DNA from: Prevotellaceae bacterium
GTDB lineage: Bacteria; Bacteroidota; Bacteroidia; Bacteroidales; UBA932
DNA: 22,543 nt
Direction: 5' to 3'
Assembly (NCBI GenBank): GCA_031287815.1
Contig: JAITSM010000203.1
Span: 1 to 22,543 of the forward strand
The notes under the pieces were generated by a model. That model was not told the DNA's origin. It made no database searches and saw only the letters and a list, made by a program, of their open reading frames with translations. Position 1 is the stretch's first letter, and each line of letters starts with the position of its first letter. Both the position numbers and the translations under genes were made by a program. Shown here piece by piece: positions 14,673 through 22,543 of this stretch.

Positions 14673-17600
14673 ATGAAAAAACTATTATTTACTTTGTGGG
14701 CTTGTGTAATCAGCCTGACGCTTTTCGCTGCGGATTTAACCGGGCTGAAAATATATATCAACCCGGGGCACGGCGGCTATGATTCGGATGACCGCCCTAT
14801 TTGGACTATTCCCGTGCCGGAAATGCCGGGAACACTCAATCCCGCCGGTTACTTTGAATCGAAATCCAATTTGTCGAAAGGGCTTGCTTTGCGCGATATG
14901 CTGCAAGCCGCCGGCGCGACGGTGTTTATGTCGCGTACTGCCAATACCACGGCTGACGACCGCAACCTTTCGCAAATAGCGGCGGAAGCCAATGCTTCCA
15001 ATGCGGACGCATTCCTGTCGATTCACAGCAATGCGCTGAATACAACAACCAATTATTTGTTGTTGTTGTTCAGGGGCAATAACAATCGAGCGGACGTTCC
15101 CGGCAGTTTGGAGATGGCACAGGCATCAGGGCCTATTCAAATCACCAATCAGCTGACCGTATGGACCAGCGCGAATCCCATGCTGCGGGGCGATTATGAT
15201 TTCTATGGAACCGGCCAGCCTTATCTTGGCGTATTGAAACCGCTGACGGTGCCCGGCTTTTTGTCGGAAGGCTCGTTCCATGACTATCCGCCGGAAACGC
15301 ACCGGCTGTGCAACGACGATTATTGCAAGCTGGAAGCCTACAGTTTCTTCCGGTTTTACCATACCTACTTTAACCGCGAAATGCCGAACAAGGGCGTTAT
15401 CGCCGGGTTTGTAAAGAGCGAGAACGAACGGGCAAGCGTGCTCAATGAACCTAAATTTACCTATGTAGCCGGCAGCCATGACCAGTACCTGCCGCTGAAC
15501 GCCGCAACCGTTACGTTGAAAGACGCCGGCGGAACCGTATTGAACACTTATACGACGGATAACTGGTATAACGGCATTTTTGCGTTCTATGACCTTACGC
15601 CCGGCAGTTACCAGCTTACGGTGCAGCCCGCCGGCAGCAGCTACGACCCCAAAACGGTGGACGTAACGGTAGAAGCCGGAAAGCCGGCTTATGCCAAGGT
15701 CTTTGTCAAGAATAAAGACCTGTCGGCTGACGGAACGGCCTATGTCGATTATCCCGACCCGGTGCAGGATCCCGGTATCACGGCAGTGAGCCAGTACGAT
15801 TTTGAGGAAGCCCTGGCCGCCGCCAATCCCGACTGGTTGCAGGGGACAACGATTAAACGGGCGCTGTTCCGTAATGAAAAATTATATGTGCTCACCACCG
15901 AGCCCAAAATACTCGTGGTGGACGCTACCACCGGCGTGAAGATAAAAGAACTGGACTTGACGGGCGTTACAGGCGGCTCGCCGGTATTGAGCGATATTGC
16001 CTTTACGGCGGACGATTATCTGGTGGCCTGCAATAAGGAAACCATTCCCATTACCAGCCCGACAGTTTATTTTAAGGTCTATACATGGGATGATGACGAC
16101 GCAGCGCCCACGGTGCTTTTCCAGTCGCAAAAACAGGGCAACTGGAATAACGGAATTGTCGGTGAAACCTTTGCCGTAAGCGGCCGCAGGGCAGACTGTA
16201 AAGTGTATGCACCGGCGAAAAGCGGTTCAACTATCCGCATTGTAGGTCTTGAATATACCGGCGGTAGCGGCGAGCCAGCTTCGAAATATATGGGCAGCGG
16301 GGATCATGGAACGGCGGCTAGTTATACCGAAGCGGAATGGGGAGCCAATTACCTGTTCACTATTTCCCGCACAGGGAACGGCGACTACTTTTATGTGGAC
16401 AGCCCGGTTTTACTGCCTACCGAATACCAGTTTGACTGGTCGGTAGCCGACCGGTCGCCGCTGGCAAACAAAAAAGTATTTGCAGAAAAAGGAGGCTATG
16501 TGTTAGGCAACACGCCGAGCGGCTTTACTATTTTCCGCTATGCGCAGCATACCTACATGGCGTCGCCGGCGTCCAATGCCGACTCCACGCAAGTGGGCGT
16601 AGTGTTGTTTGACATCACCGACGGGCTGGATCAGGCCGTGAAAGTGTCGGTGAAATATCCCGAAAACGGGCTGGGGGCGGCGAAAGCTACTTACATGGCC
16701 GCCGCCGCGAAAGTTACCGGCGTGGATATTGATTTATTGATCCTGGCGCAGGGGCAGGGTATGGCGCGCTATAAGACCGCTACCAAGCCCACGGCCAATA
16801 TTTATGCTTCCGAGCTCTCGGTAACCGCCGACAACAAGCTCAAGTTTACCCTGAACGAAAACGCCCAATCGGTCGTAATTACGCTGGTGAACAGCAACGG
16901 CGATGTGGTGAAGGATTATGACGCCGGCGCTTTGCCCAAAGGCGTAAACGAAATAGCGTATGATTTCTCGGCAGTGGGCGTGCCCCTGGGCAGCTATTCG
17001 TGGAGGGTTACGGCTACCGCACGCGCAGTGGGAATGCCTGCGAAAATATCCGATGACTCGCCGCAGTTCCTGTTCTTCTCGCCACGCGGCGTAACGGTGG
17101 ACAATAATCCGTCCAGCCCCTTCTTCGGACGGGTGTATGTAGCGGAAGCAGCAGGAGGGCTTGTTACGGAAGGCGCTCCCGATCCGTCGAGAACGACGCA
17201 GAAAGGCGTGTATATACTTAATGCGGCGTTTGAAGACGTTACTAACCAGCAAGCGAATGCTTATGGCGGAGGGCAAGTTTGGGGTGCCAATACCGGTACC
17301 CAATACAGTCCGGCGCGCGTAGCAGTGGGTCCCACAGGAAAAGTATTTATAAACGATAGCCATAAAGAACATTCTGGCATATATATAATGGATCCAGCTA
17401 ATCCGTCGGCTAATTTCGTTCCGGTATTTAATGGAACATTAGACCAGAGCTTAGGTAGCGTATCCGGCGATGGAGGAGTCATACATGGTCGGATTATACA
17501 CAGCTATGTAGGCGGCACGGCAGGTGCCCAGCAATTGTTCACATTCGATTTGGGTGCAACCCCAGGTACGACGACGATATCTACCGGTAATATCTATCGT

Positions 17601-20600
17601 TATGATATAGGCGATTTGAGTACATTGCCATGGACAGGGGTTCCCAGTGATACCATTTACGACGATGCCACTAATGGTAACAGGCAGCAAAACGGTAACA
17701 GTTGTCTTGCTCCCGACGGCCGCGGCGGCTGGTGGCTATCGCAATACAGGGCAAACAGTAGCGAAGCAGTACCATCGCTTATTCACGTTACTAACGGACT
17801 TATTGATTACAACAGCGCCGGTAACATTGGACAAAACGGTAGCTTGCAAGGCGGCATGGCGGTCAATACAGATGGAACGTTACTGGCCTTAGGTACCAAA
17901 GCAGGGGAAGCGGAAGTGTACAGCATTATTTATGGTGCAAACAATGTGCCGACGCTTACGCTTGTACATACTATTAAATGGAGTAATGCCAATAGTGTAT
18001 TATCAGCAGCATTCGACGCTGCCGACAACCTTTACTTGGTTTCTAACGGCAATGAACGCTTAATGGTATATTCCCTCCCGAAAGCCAGCAATATCTTTAC
18101 CACTTCGGCGCAAATGCCCTATGTGGTATTGCCAGGGTTAGACCCGGCAAAAGCCAATGTCTATGCGTCCGAGCTGTCGGTAACCGCCGATAAGAAATAC
18201 CGGTTTACCTTGAACGATAATACAACCGCGACTATCATTACACTGTATGATAATAACACCAGCGCAAGCATTACCAGCCACAATTTCGGCGCCCTGCCCA
18301 AAGGGGTGCATGAAGTGGCCTATGACTTCGAAGCGGCCGGCGTGCCGGCAGGCTACTACTCCTGGAGCATTACGGCCCAAGGCGCTACGGTGGAAAATGT
18401 AACGAAGGTTTCCGATGACTCGCCGCAGTTCCTGTTTTATGCTCCCCGCGGCGTAGCGGTAGATAATAGTGTAGAAAGCCCCTTCTTCGGACGGGTGTAC
18501 GTGGCGGAAGGAGGAGGAGGGACTGTTACGGTAGGTTCTCCCGATCCGTCGAGGACGACGCAGCAAGGTATCTATGTACTCAATGCGGCGTTTGAAGACG
18601 TTACCAACCAGCAGGCGAATGCTTATGCCGGCGGCATAGCATGGAGCCCTTACAACAACACCAATTATCAATACGGCCCAACGCGCCCGGCAGTGGCTCC
18701 CGACGGAAAAGTATACATACCTGATTCGCATTTAACAAATCCGGGCGTTTGGATAATGGATCCGGCCAATCCTTCGGCAGCATTTACGCCGGTATTCGGC
18801 GGAACGCCTGACGCCGCCGGCATTGTGAAAAACGGAAGCGGGGTAACCATCCACAATCCTGTGGAGGATTGCTATGTGAGCGGCTCCGGTACCGCTACGC
18901 AGTTATTCACGTTCGACAGAACCAATACTCCGGCAGTACGTGGTAATATTTACCGGTATGATATAGGCGATTTAAGCGCGTTGCCGTGGACGAATGCACC
19001 AAGCGACACTATTTACGAGGACGCCGGTAGAATGGCTAATGCTTATGGCAGCATAGCTCCCGACGGACGCGGCGGCTGGTGGATATCGCAATACAGAGGA
19101 GGTTCAGGAGATGCTGCTATACCTACATTGATACATGTAACTGATGGCAACATTGATTACAATGCGGGAACTACTACAAAAAGCAGCTATCAAGGCGGCA
19201 TGGCGGTAAATACAGATGGAACGTTACTGGCCTTAGGTACGAAAGTAGGGGAAGCGGAAGTGTACAGCATTATTTATGGTGCAAACAATGTGCCGACGCT
19301 TACGCTTGTACATACTATCAACTGGTGGACTACCACCTCTTCCTATTTAACAGACCTGGCATTCGACGCTGCCGACAACCTTTATATGGTTTCCAACGGG
19401 GTGGAACGCTTAATGGTATATTCCCTCCCGAAAGCCGAAAACAGCTTCACCACGCCGGCCACTGCGCTTTGCATGGTAGGAACGCTACTGGATCCGGCGA
19501 AGGCCAATGTGTATGCTTCCGAACTGTCGCGTACGAACAATGCGTTTAAATTTACGTTGAACGACAATACCACCGCTACGATCATTACGCTCTATGACGC
19601 CAATGACCATGTGGCCGCTACTTACAACGCAGGCCCCTTAGCCAAAGGCGCACAAACCGTAACCCACGATTTTACTTCGGAAGTAACCGTGGGCTACACC
19701 TACTCCTGGAGCATTACGGCCCAAGGCGCTACGGTGGAAAATGTAACGAAGGTTTCCGATGATTCGCCGCAGTTCCTGTTTTATGCTCCCCGCGGCGTAG
19801 CGGTAGATAATAGTGTAGAAAGCCCGTTCTTCGGTTGGGTATATGTTGCCGAACGCAATCCTAATTCGTTGGATGCCGGAGCGGACGCTCCGACTAAACG
19901 GAAGACCCAGGATGGCCTCTATATCCTCAATGCCTCACTGGATGACATCACGAATCAGGGCGCAACCGCTTATAAAGGAGGCGAAACATGGCACCAGCCA
20001 AGCCGTTTGTCGGTAGCCCGGGATGGTAAGGTTTACCTCGGCGACGCCGGCGCAAACCATCCCGGCGTATGGATAATAGACCCGGCAAGCCCGTCTGCAA
20101 ACTTTACGCCGGTATTCGGCGCAGGGGTTACCGGCCGTATTTCCCATAGCTGGATAGAAGGAGCGGGTACGGATGCCAAACTGTTTACCCTTGATGCCGG
20201 CACGGGTACCGCCAGTTATGGTACCGCTGTTTCCGGAAACATTTACAGGTACGATGTCGGCGGCGTAACCTTGCCGTGGACATCAGCACCAAGTGCCACG
20301 ATATACGATGATGCCGCTAATGGCAACCTGCAACAGCACATTGACGCGAGCATTGCTCCCGACGGACGCGACGGCTGGTGGATAGCGCAGGACAGGAACC
20401 CTACTACTTATCCTAGCTCGATAAATACGCCTTCATTGATGCACGTTACGCCGGCTGGAAGTGTAGATTATAACTCCGGAGCGGATTTAAATATCAGCCG
20501 CGCGGGAGGAATGGCTGTCAGCGTAGACGGGAAACTGCTGGCTATCGGTACGGCACAGGGAACGGTAGCAGTTTATGAAATAGCTTACGACGAAACGACC

Positions 20601-21617
20601 GGCATACCCACGCTAACCCTATTATATAGTGTACCTACAGGAACCAGCGTAAATGCAGCAGGCGTAGCGTTTGACGCAGCGGGCAACCTTTACGCCGTAG
20701 ATAACAATAAGGAGCGGTTGCGGGTTTACGCCCTTCCGAAAGCCGAAAACAGCTTCACCACGCCGGCGCAGGCAATCTATGATATTGCTTTCGCCAGCTC
20801 CGCACCGCCGGCGCCCACAGTGTTTATGCTTGAAAACGGCAATGCCGTAGCATTGCGCCGTACAGTGGACTTGACGTTCACCTACAGCGGCGGCGCGCCC
20901 CTGGAATACAGGGCAAGCGAAACGTCCGACTGTAGCGATGCTTCCTGGCAACCCTACAATCCGGCAGCGCTCACCTATACCTTCGCTTCCGACACGCATG
21001 GCCCGAAAACGGTATATGCACAGCTGAGAAACGACAAGGGCGCATCTCCGGTGCTGAGCGATGACATTCTTTACAAACCCCTGCACCCGATGAGCGTTAC
21101 CGACTTCACGGTCAGCAGCGGCGCAATGCAAACCAACAGCCGCAACGTAACGCTGAACCATACGGTTAAAAACGGTGTGCCGGCGGTATACAGCGCAAGC
21201 GAAGACCTGTCGCAGGTCGGCACAGTATGGCTGCCCTACGTGGAAACGCCGCTGTTCACCCTTTCCGAAGGCATGGGGCTGAAAGAAGTTTACTTCGCCG
21301 TAGCCAGTGCAACGGATACTTCGGAGACGGTTTCCGACCATATTTACCTGGACGAATCGGTTACGGTCGACGAACACGGCTTGACCGCCAAACTGTACCC
21401 GAATCCGGTGGAAACGGAGGTGAACGTCATTATAGAAGAGGGCTACTCGGAAACGGTGGACGTAACGGTTTATTCCATTACGGGCGTCGTTTACCAGCGG
21501 CAAACCCTTAGCGCCCCGCTCTTCCAGCTTGACTTGTCCAGATGCCCCGACGGCATATTGCTGATAAAACTGTCGAGCGGAAACAATTATACGGTAAAGC
21601 GGGTCATTAAACTGTAA
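14673..21617 (+). CDS. Giant multidomain N-acetylmuramoyl-L-alanine amidase with T9SS sorting tail
   Basis: The protein has 2314 residues. A signal peptide (1-20) precedes an Amidase_3 domain (about 24-232) with a complete zinc site: His33 (NPGHGG), Glu62 (ESKSN), His118 (SIHSN) and catalytic Glu199 (LSEGSF). This domain cleaves the bond between N-acetylmuramic acid and the stem peptide. Next come a carboxypeptidase-regulatory/Cna-B-like domain (about 240-345), a propeller-like region resembling the DUF4623-type lipoprotein (about 365-705), three modules of about 430-450 residues (from 707, 1159 and 1609), two Ig-like stretches (about 2045-2235) and a type IX secretion C-terminal domain (about 2240-2314) starting LYPNPVETEVNV. 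The tail predicts export through the outer membrane by T9SS and anchoring or release at the surface. Amidases of this family are usually 200-500 residues, so the size is exceptional. Confidence 0.93.
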   Translation: MKKLLFTLWACVISLTLFAADLTGLKIYINPGHGGYDSDDRPIWTIPVPEMPGTLNPAGYFESKSNLSKGLALRDMLQAAGATVFMSRTANTTADDRNLSQIAAEANASNADAFLSIHSNALNTTTNYLLLLFRGNNNRADVPGSLEMAQASGPIQITNQLTVWTSANPMLRGDYDFYGTGQPYLGVLKPLTVPGFLSEGSFHDYPPETHRLCNDDYCKLEAYSFFRFYHTYFNREMPNKGVIAGFVKSENERASVLNEPKFTYVAGSHDQYLPLNAATVTLKDAGGTVLNTYTTDNWYNGIFAFYDLTPGSYQLTVQPAGSSYDPKTVDVTVEAGKPAYAKVFVKNKDLSADGTAYVDYPDPVQDPGITAVSQYDFEEALAAANPDWLQGTTIKRALFRNEKLYVLTTEPKILVVDATTGVKIKELDLTGVTGGSPVLSDIAFTADDYLVACNKETIPITSPTVYFKVYTWDDDDAAPTVLFQSQKQGNWNNGIVGETFAVSGRRADCKVYAPAKSGSTIRIVGLEYTGGSGEPASKYMGSGDHGTAASYTEAEWGANYLFTISRTGNGDYFYVDSPVLLPTEYQFDWSVADRSPLANKKVFAEKGGYVLGNTPSGFTIFRYAQHTYMASPASNADSTQVGVVLFDITDGLDQAVKVSVKYPENGLGAAKATYMAAAAKVTGVDIDLLILAQGQGMARYKTATKPTANIYASELSVTADNKLKFTLNENAQSVVITLVNSNGDVVKDYDAGALPKGVNEIAYDFSAVGVPLGSYSWRVTATARAVGMPAKISDDSPQFLFFSPRGVTVDNNPSSPFFGRVYVAEAAGGLVTEGAPDPSRTTQKGVYILNAAFEDVTNQQANAYGGGQVWGANTGTQYSPARVAVGPTGKVFINDSHKEHSGIYIMDPANPSANFVPVFNGTLDQSLGSVSGDGGVIHGRIIHSYVGGTAGAQQLFTFDLGATPGTTTISTGNIYRYDIGDLSTLPWTGVPSDTIYDDATNGNRQQNGNSCLAPDGRGGWWLSQYRANSSEAVPSLIHVTNGLIDYNSAGNIGQNGSLQGGMAVNTDGTLLALGTKAGEAEVYSIIYGANNVPTLTLVHTIKWSNANSVLSAAFDAADNLYLVSNGNERLMVYSLPKASNIFTTSAQMPYVVLPGLDPAKANVYASELSVTADKKYRFTLNDNTTATIITLYDNNTSASITSHNFGALPKGVHEVAYDFEAAGVPAGYYSWSITAQGATVENVTKVSDDSPQFLFYAPRGVAVDNSVESPFFGRVYVAEGGGGTVTVGSPDPSRTTQQGIYVLNAAFEDVTNQQANAYAGGIAWSPYNNTNYQYGPTRPAVAPDGKVYIPDSHLTNPGVWIMDPANPSAAFTPVFGGTPDAAGIVKNGSGVTIHNPVEDCYVSGSGTATQLFTFDRTNTPAVRGNIYRYDIGDLSALPWTNAPSDTIYEDAGRMANAYGSIAPDGRGGWWISQYRGGSGDAAIPTLIHVTDGNIDYNAGTTTKSSYQGGMAVNTDGTLLALGTKVGEAEVYSIIYGANNVPTLTLVHTINWWTTTSSYLTDLAFDAADNLYMVSNGVERLMVYSLPKAENSFTTPATALCMVGTLLDPAKANVYASELSRTNNAFKFTLNDNTTATIITLYDANDHVAATYNAGPLAKGAQTVTHDFTSEVTVGYTYSWSITAQGATVENVTKVSDDSPQFLFYAPRGVAVDNSVESPFFGWVYVAERNPNSLDAGADAPTKRKTQDGLYILNASLDDITNQGATAYKGGETWHQPSRLSVARDGKVYLGDAGANHPGVWIIDPASPSANFTPVFGAGVTGRISHSWIEGAGTDAKLFTLDAGTGTASYGTAVSGNIYRYDVGGVTLPWTSAPSATIYDDAANGNLQQHIDASIAPDGRDGWWIAQDRNPTTYPSSINTPSLMHVTPAGSVDYNSGADLNISRAGGMAVSVDGKLLAIGTAQGTVAVYEIAYDETTGIPTLTLLYSVPTGTSVNAAGVAFDAAGNLYAVDNNKERLRVYALPKAENSFTTPAQAIYDIAFASSAPPAPTVFMLENGNAVALRRTVDLTFTYSGGAPLEYRASETSDCSDASWQPYNPAALTYTFASDTHGPKTVYAQLRNDKGASPVLSDDILYKPLHPMSVTDFTVSSGAMQTNSRNVTLNHTVKNGVPAVYSASEDLSQVGTVWLPYVETPLFTLSEGMGLKEVYFAVASATDTSETVSDHIYLDESVTVDEHGLTAKLYPNPVETEVNVIIEEGYSETVDVTVYSITGVVYQRQTLSAPLFQLDLSRCPDGILLIKLSSGNNYTVKRVIKL
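16791..18146 (+). repeat. Amidase internal module 1 (FlgD-like Ig plus NHL-like propeller)
   Basis: Codes for about residues 707-1158. It opens with NIYASELSVTADNKLKFTLN, an Ig-like domain of FlgD type (LPKGVNEIAYDF, SYSWRV), then a propeller with SPFFGRVYVAE, GVYILNAAFEDVTNQ, NIYRYDIGDLS, APDGRGGWWLSQYR and GGMAVNTDGTLLALGTKAGE. The 17847-17973 stretch differs from 19191-19317 by only about three bases. Confidence 0.85.
18147..19496 (+). repeat. Amidase internal module 2
   Basis: Codes for about residues 1159-1608 with the same order of Ig and propeller motifs as module 1. It shares long nearly identical DNA with both neighbours: with module 1 late in the propeller (19191-19317), and with module 3 at the Ig/propeller joint (18357-18490 against 19701-19834, two differences seen). 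Module 2 therefore looks like a mosaic. Confidence 0.85.
19497..20790 (+). repeat. Amidase internal module 3
   Basis: Codes for about residues 1609-2039. It has the same Ig start (NVYASELSRTNNAFKFTLND) and joint as module 2. Its propeller is more diverged (VAERNPNSLDAGADAPT, RISHSWIEGAG, APDGRDGWWIAQDR) and slightly shorter. It precedes the Ig-like stretches and the T9SS tail. Confidence 0.82.
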
Positions 21618-21660
21618 ACGCACTATGAAAATATTAAATGAAACCTTAATACGAATGAAC

Positions 21661-22543
21661 ATGAAAACAAATTATATTCTATGGAGCGTTTTTACGCTGT
21701 GCATATTGTTGCTGGTAACAGGTTGTAAGAAAGAAGACGACCCGTCCGGAGGAAACCCCAACCCCAAGTCCGTGCCCACCCTGTCGGTTATCCCGACCAC
21801 CCTGTCGCTTACGGGCATGGGGGGAGAAAGCAAGGTAACGGTAACCACCAATGCCGACGACTGGTCGGCGTTGACGGAAGCCCCGTGGCTGACGTTAACA
21901 AAAGAGAGCGCCACCCTGCTCAGAATATCGGCAGTGGTTAATGCGGATTACGACCGTAACGCCATCATCCGCTTTGAAGCAGGGCTGGCGCGGGCGTCGG
22001 TGAGCGTGTCGCAGGGAAAGATTTCCGCGACCCAGGCCGACAGCGTAACGCTGATTGCGCTGTATAATAACACCGGCGGCTCCACCTGGACGGAAAGATG
22101 GCTGTTATCCGCCCCCATGAGGGACTGGAAAGGCGTAAAGGTCGAAAACGGACGGGTGGTGGAACTGGTTTTGCCGTCGAATAACCTGTCGGGCGCCTTG
22201 CCCTCCGGCTTCGGCACCCTGACGCAGTTGCGCTACCTCGACTTGAGCGGCAATAACCTGTCGGGCACGCTGCCAGCCACGCTTGGCAACCTGTCGGAAC
22301 TGCGCTACCTCGATTTATCGGCCAACGGGTTCAGCGGAGCCATTCCCGACCTGAGCGCCCTGACAAACCTCGTGGTGCTCGACCTGAGCGAAAATTCCCT
22401 GACAACCCTGCCCGCATTGAGCAGCAGTTTGCCGGCATTGGAATACCTGGCGGCAAGCGACAACCAGCTTACCGGAACGTTACCGGCCGGCTGGGGGGCT
22501 TACACGCGCCTGATTTATGTGGATGCAAGCAAAAATGAACTCA
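21661..22543 (+). CDS. BACON/leucine-rich-repeat surface lipoprotein, 3' end outside the window
   Basis: The frame is open from the ATG at 21661 to the window edge (294 codons, no stop). In-frame ATGs at 21625 and 21655 would add 12 or 2 residues, but 21661 gives the standard lipoprotein signal MKTNYILWSVFTLCILLLVTGC with lipid-bearing Cys22. A BACON domain covers about 38-120 (ending ARASVSVSQ, as in this family). Then ALYNNTGGSTWTERW introduces leucine-rich repeats (LVLPSNNLSGALPSGFG, LRYLDLSGNNLSGTLPATLG, LRYLDLSANGFSGAIP). BACON domains are thought to bind glycans or mucin, and leucine-rich repeats bind proteins. It begins 43 bp after the amidase stop and is probably the next gene of the operon, acting on the cell surface. 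Confidence 0.88.
   Translation, partial: MKTNYILWSVFTLCILLLVTGCKKEDDPSGGNPNPKSVPTLSVIPTTLSLTGMGGESKVTVTTNADDWSALTEAPWLTLTKESATLLRISAVVNADYDRNAIIRFEAGLARASVSVSQGKISATQADSVTLIALYNNTGGSTWTERWLLSAPMRDWKGVKVENGRVVELVLPSNNLSGALPSGFGTLTQLRYLDLSGNNLSGTLPATLGNLSELRYLDLSANGFSGAIPDLSALTNLVVLDLSENSLTTLPALSSSLPALEYLAASDNQLTGTLPAGWGAYTRLIYVDASKNEL

Noticed and set aside
20622..21662. Long - strand frame opposite the amidase C-terminus
   Set aside because: It overlaps the well-supported T9SS tail of the amidase and shows no domain.

Overview
The window comes from a member of the Bacteroidota, most likely an anaerobic Bacteroidales. The signs are a SusC/SusD outer-membrane pair, several Bacteroidota-type lipoproteins, a type IX secretion (T9SS) C-terminal sorting domain, BACON and GHL10 domains, promoter boxes matching TAnnTTTG, and mostly weak ribosome binding sites. 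No rRNA, tRNA, CRISPR array or transposase gene was seen.

Left part (1-4253): the tail of an unidentified + strand gene is followed by a repeat-dense stretch. Set into it, on the - strand, are a RelE/ParE-type toxin and its small antitoxin, then a two-component system (OmpR-type response regulator followed by a PhoR-like sensor kinase). The repeats are unusual. They are degenerate arrays with a 7-bp period, built as long inverted repeats, several of them around a GGCGCC centre. Three copies lie in frame inside the histidine kinase gene and add heptapeptide-like inserts to its sensory regions. A separate MITE-like element (379-590) has long imperfect terminal inverted repeats.

Middle (4254-5106): a divergent intergenic region holds a nested palindrome, a candidate promoter for the + strand operon, and a leader of about 430 nt bounded by an exact 18-bp inverted repeat.

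Right part (5107-22543): a co-directional cluster arranged like a polysaccharide utilization locus. It contains SusC, SusD, a lipoprotein resembling DUF4623 beta-propellers, a GHL10 (DUF187/DigH-like) glycosidase lipoprotein, a small PD40-type propeller protein, a 2314-residue zinc amidase with three duplicated Ig/propeller modules and a T9SS sorting tail, and the start of a BACON/leucine-rich-repeat lipoprotein. An amidase that removes stem peptides together with a GHL10 enzyme that can cleave the stripped glycan suggests that the locus scavenges peptidoglycan or muropeptides. This is inference. The divergent two-component system could be its regulator, but the sequence does not prove it.
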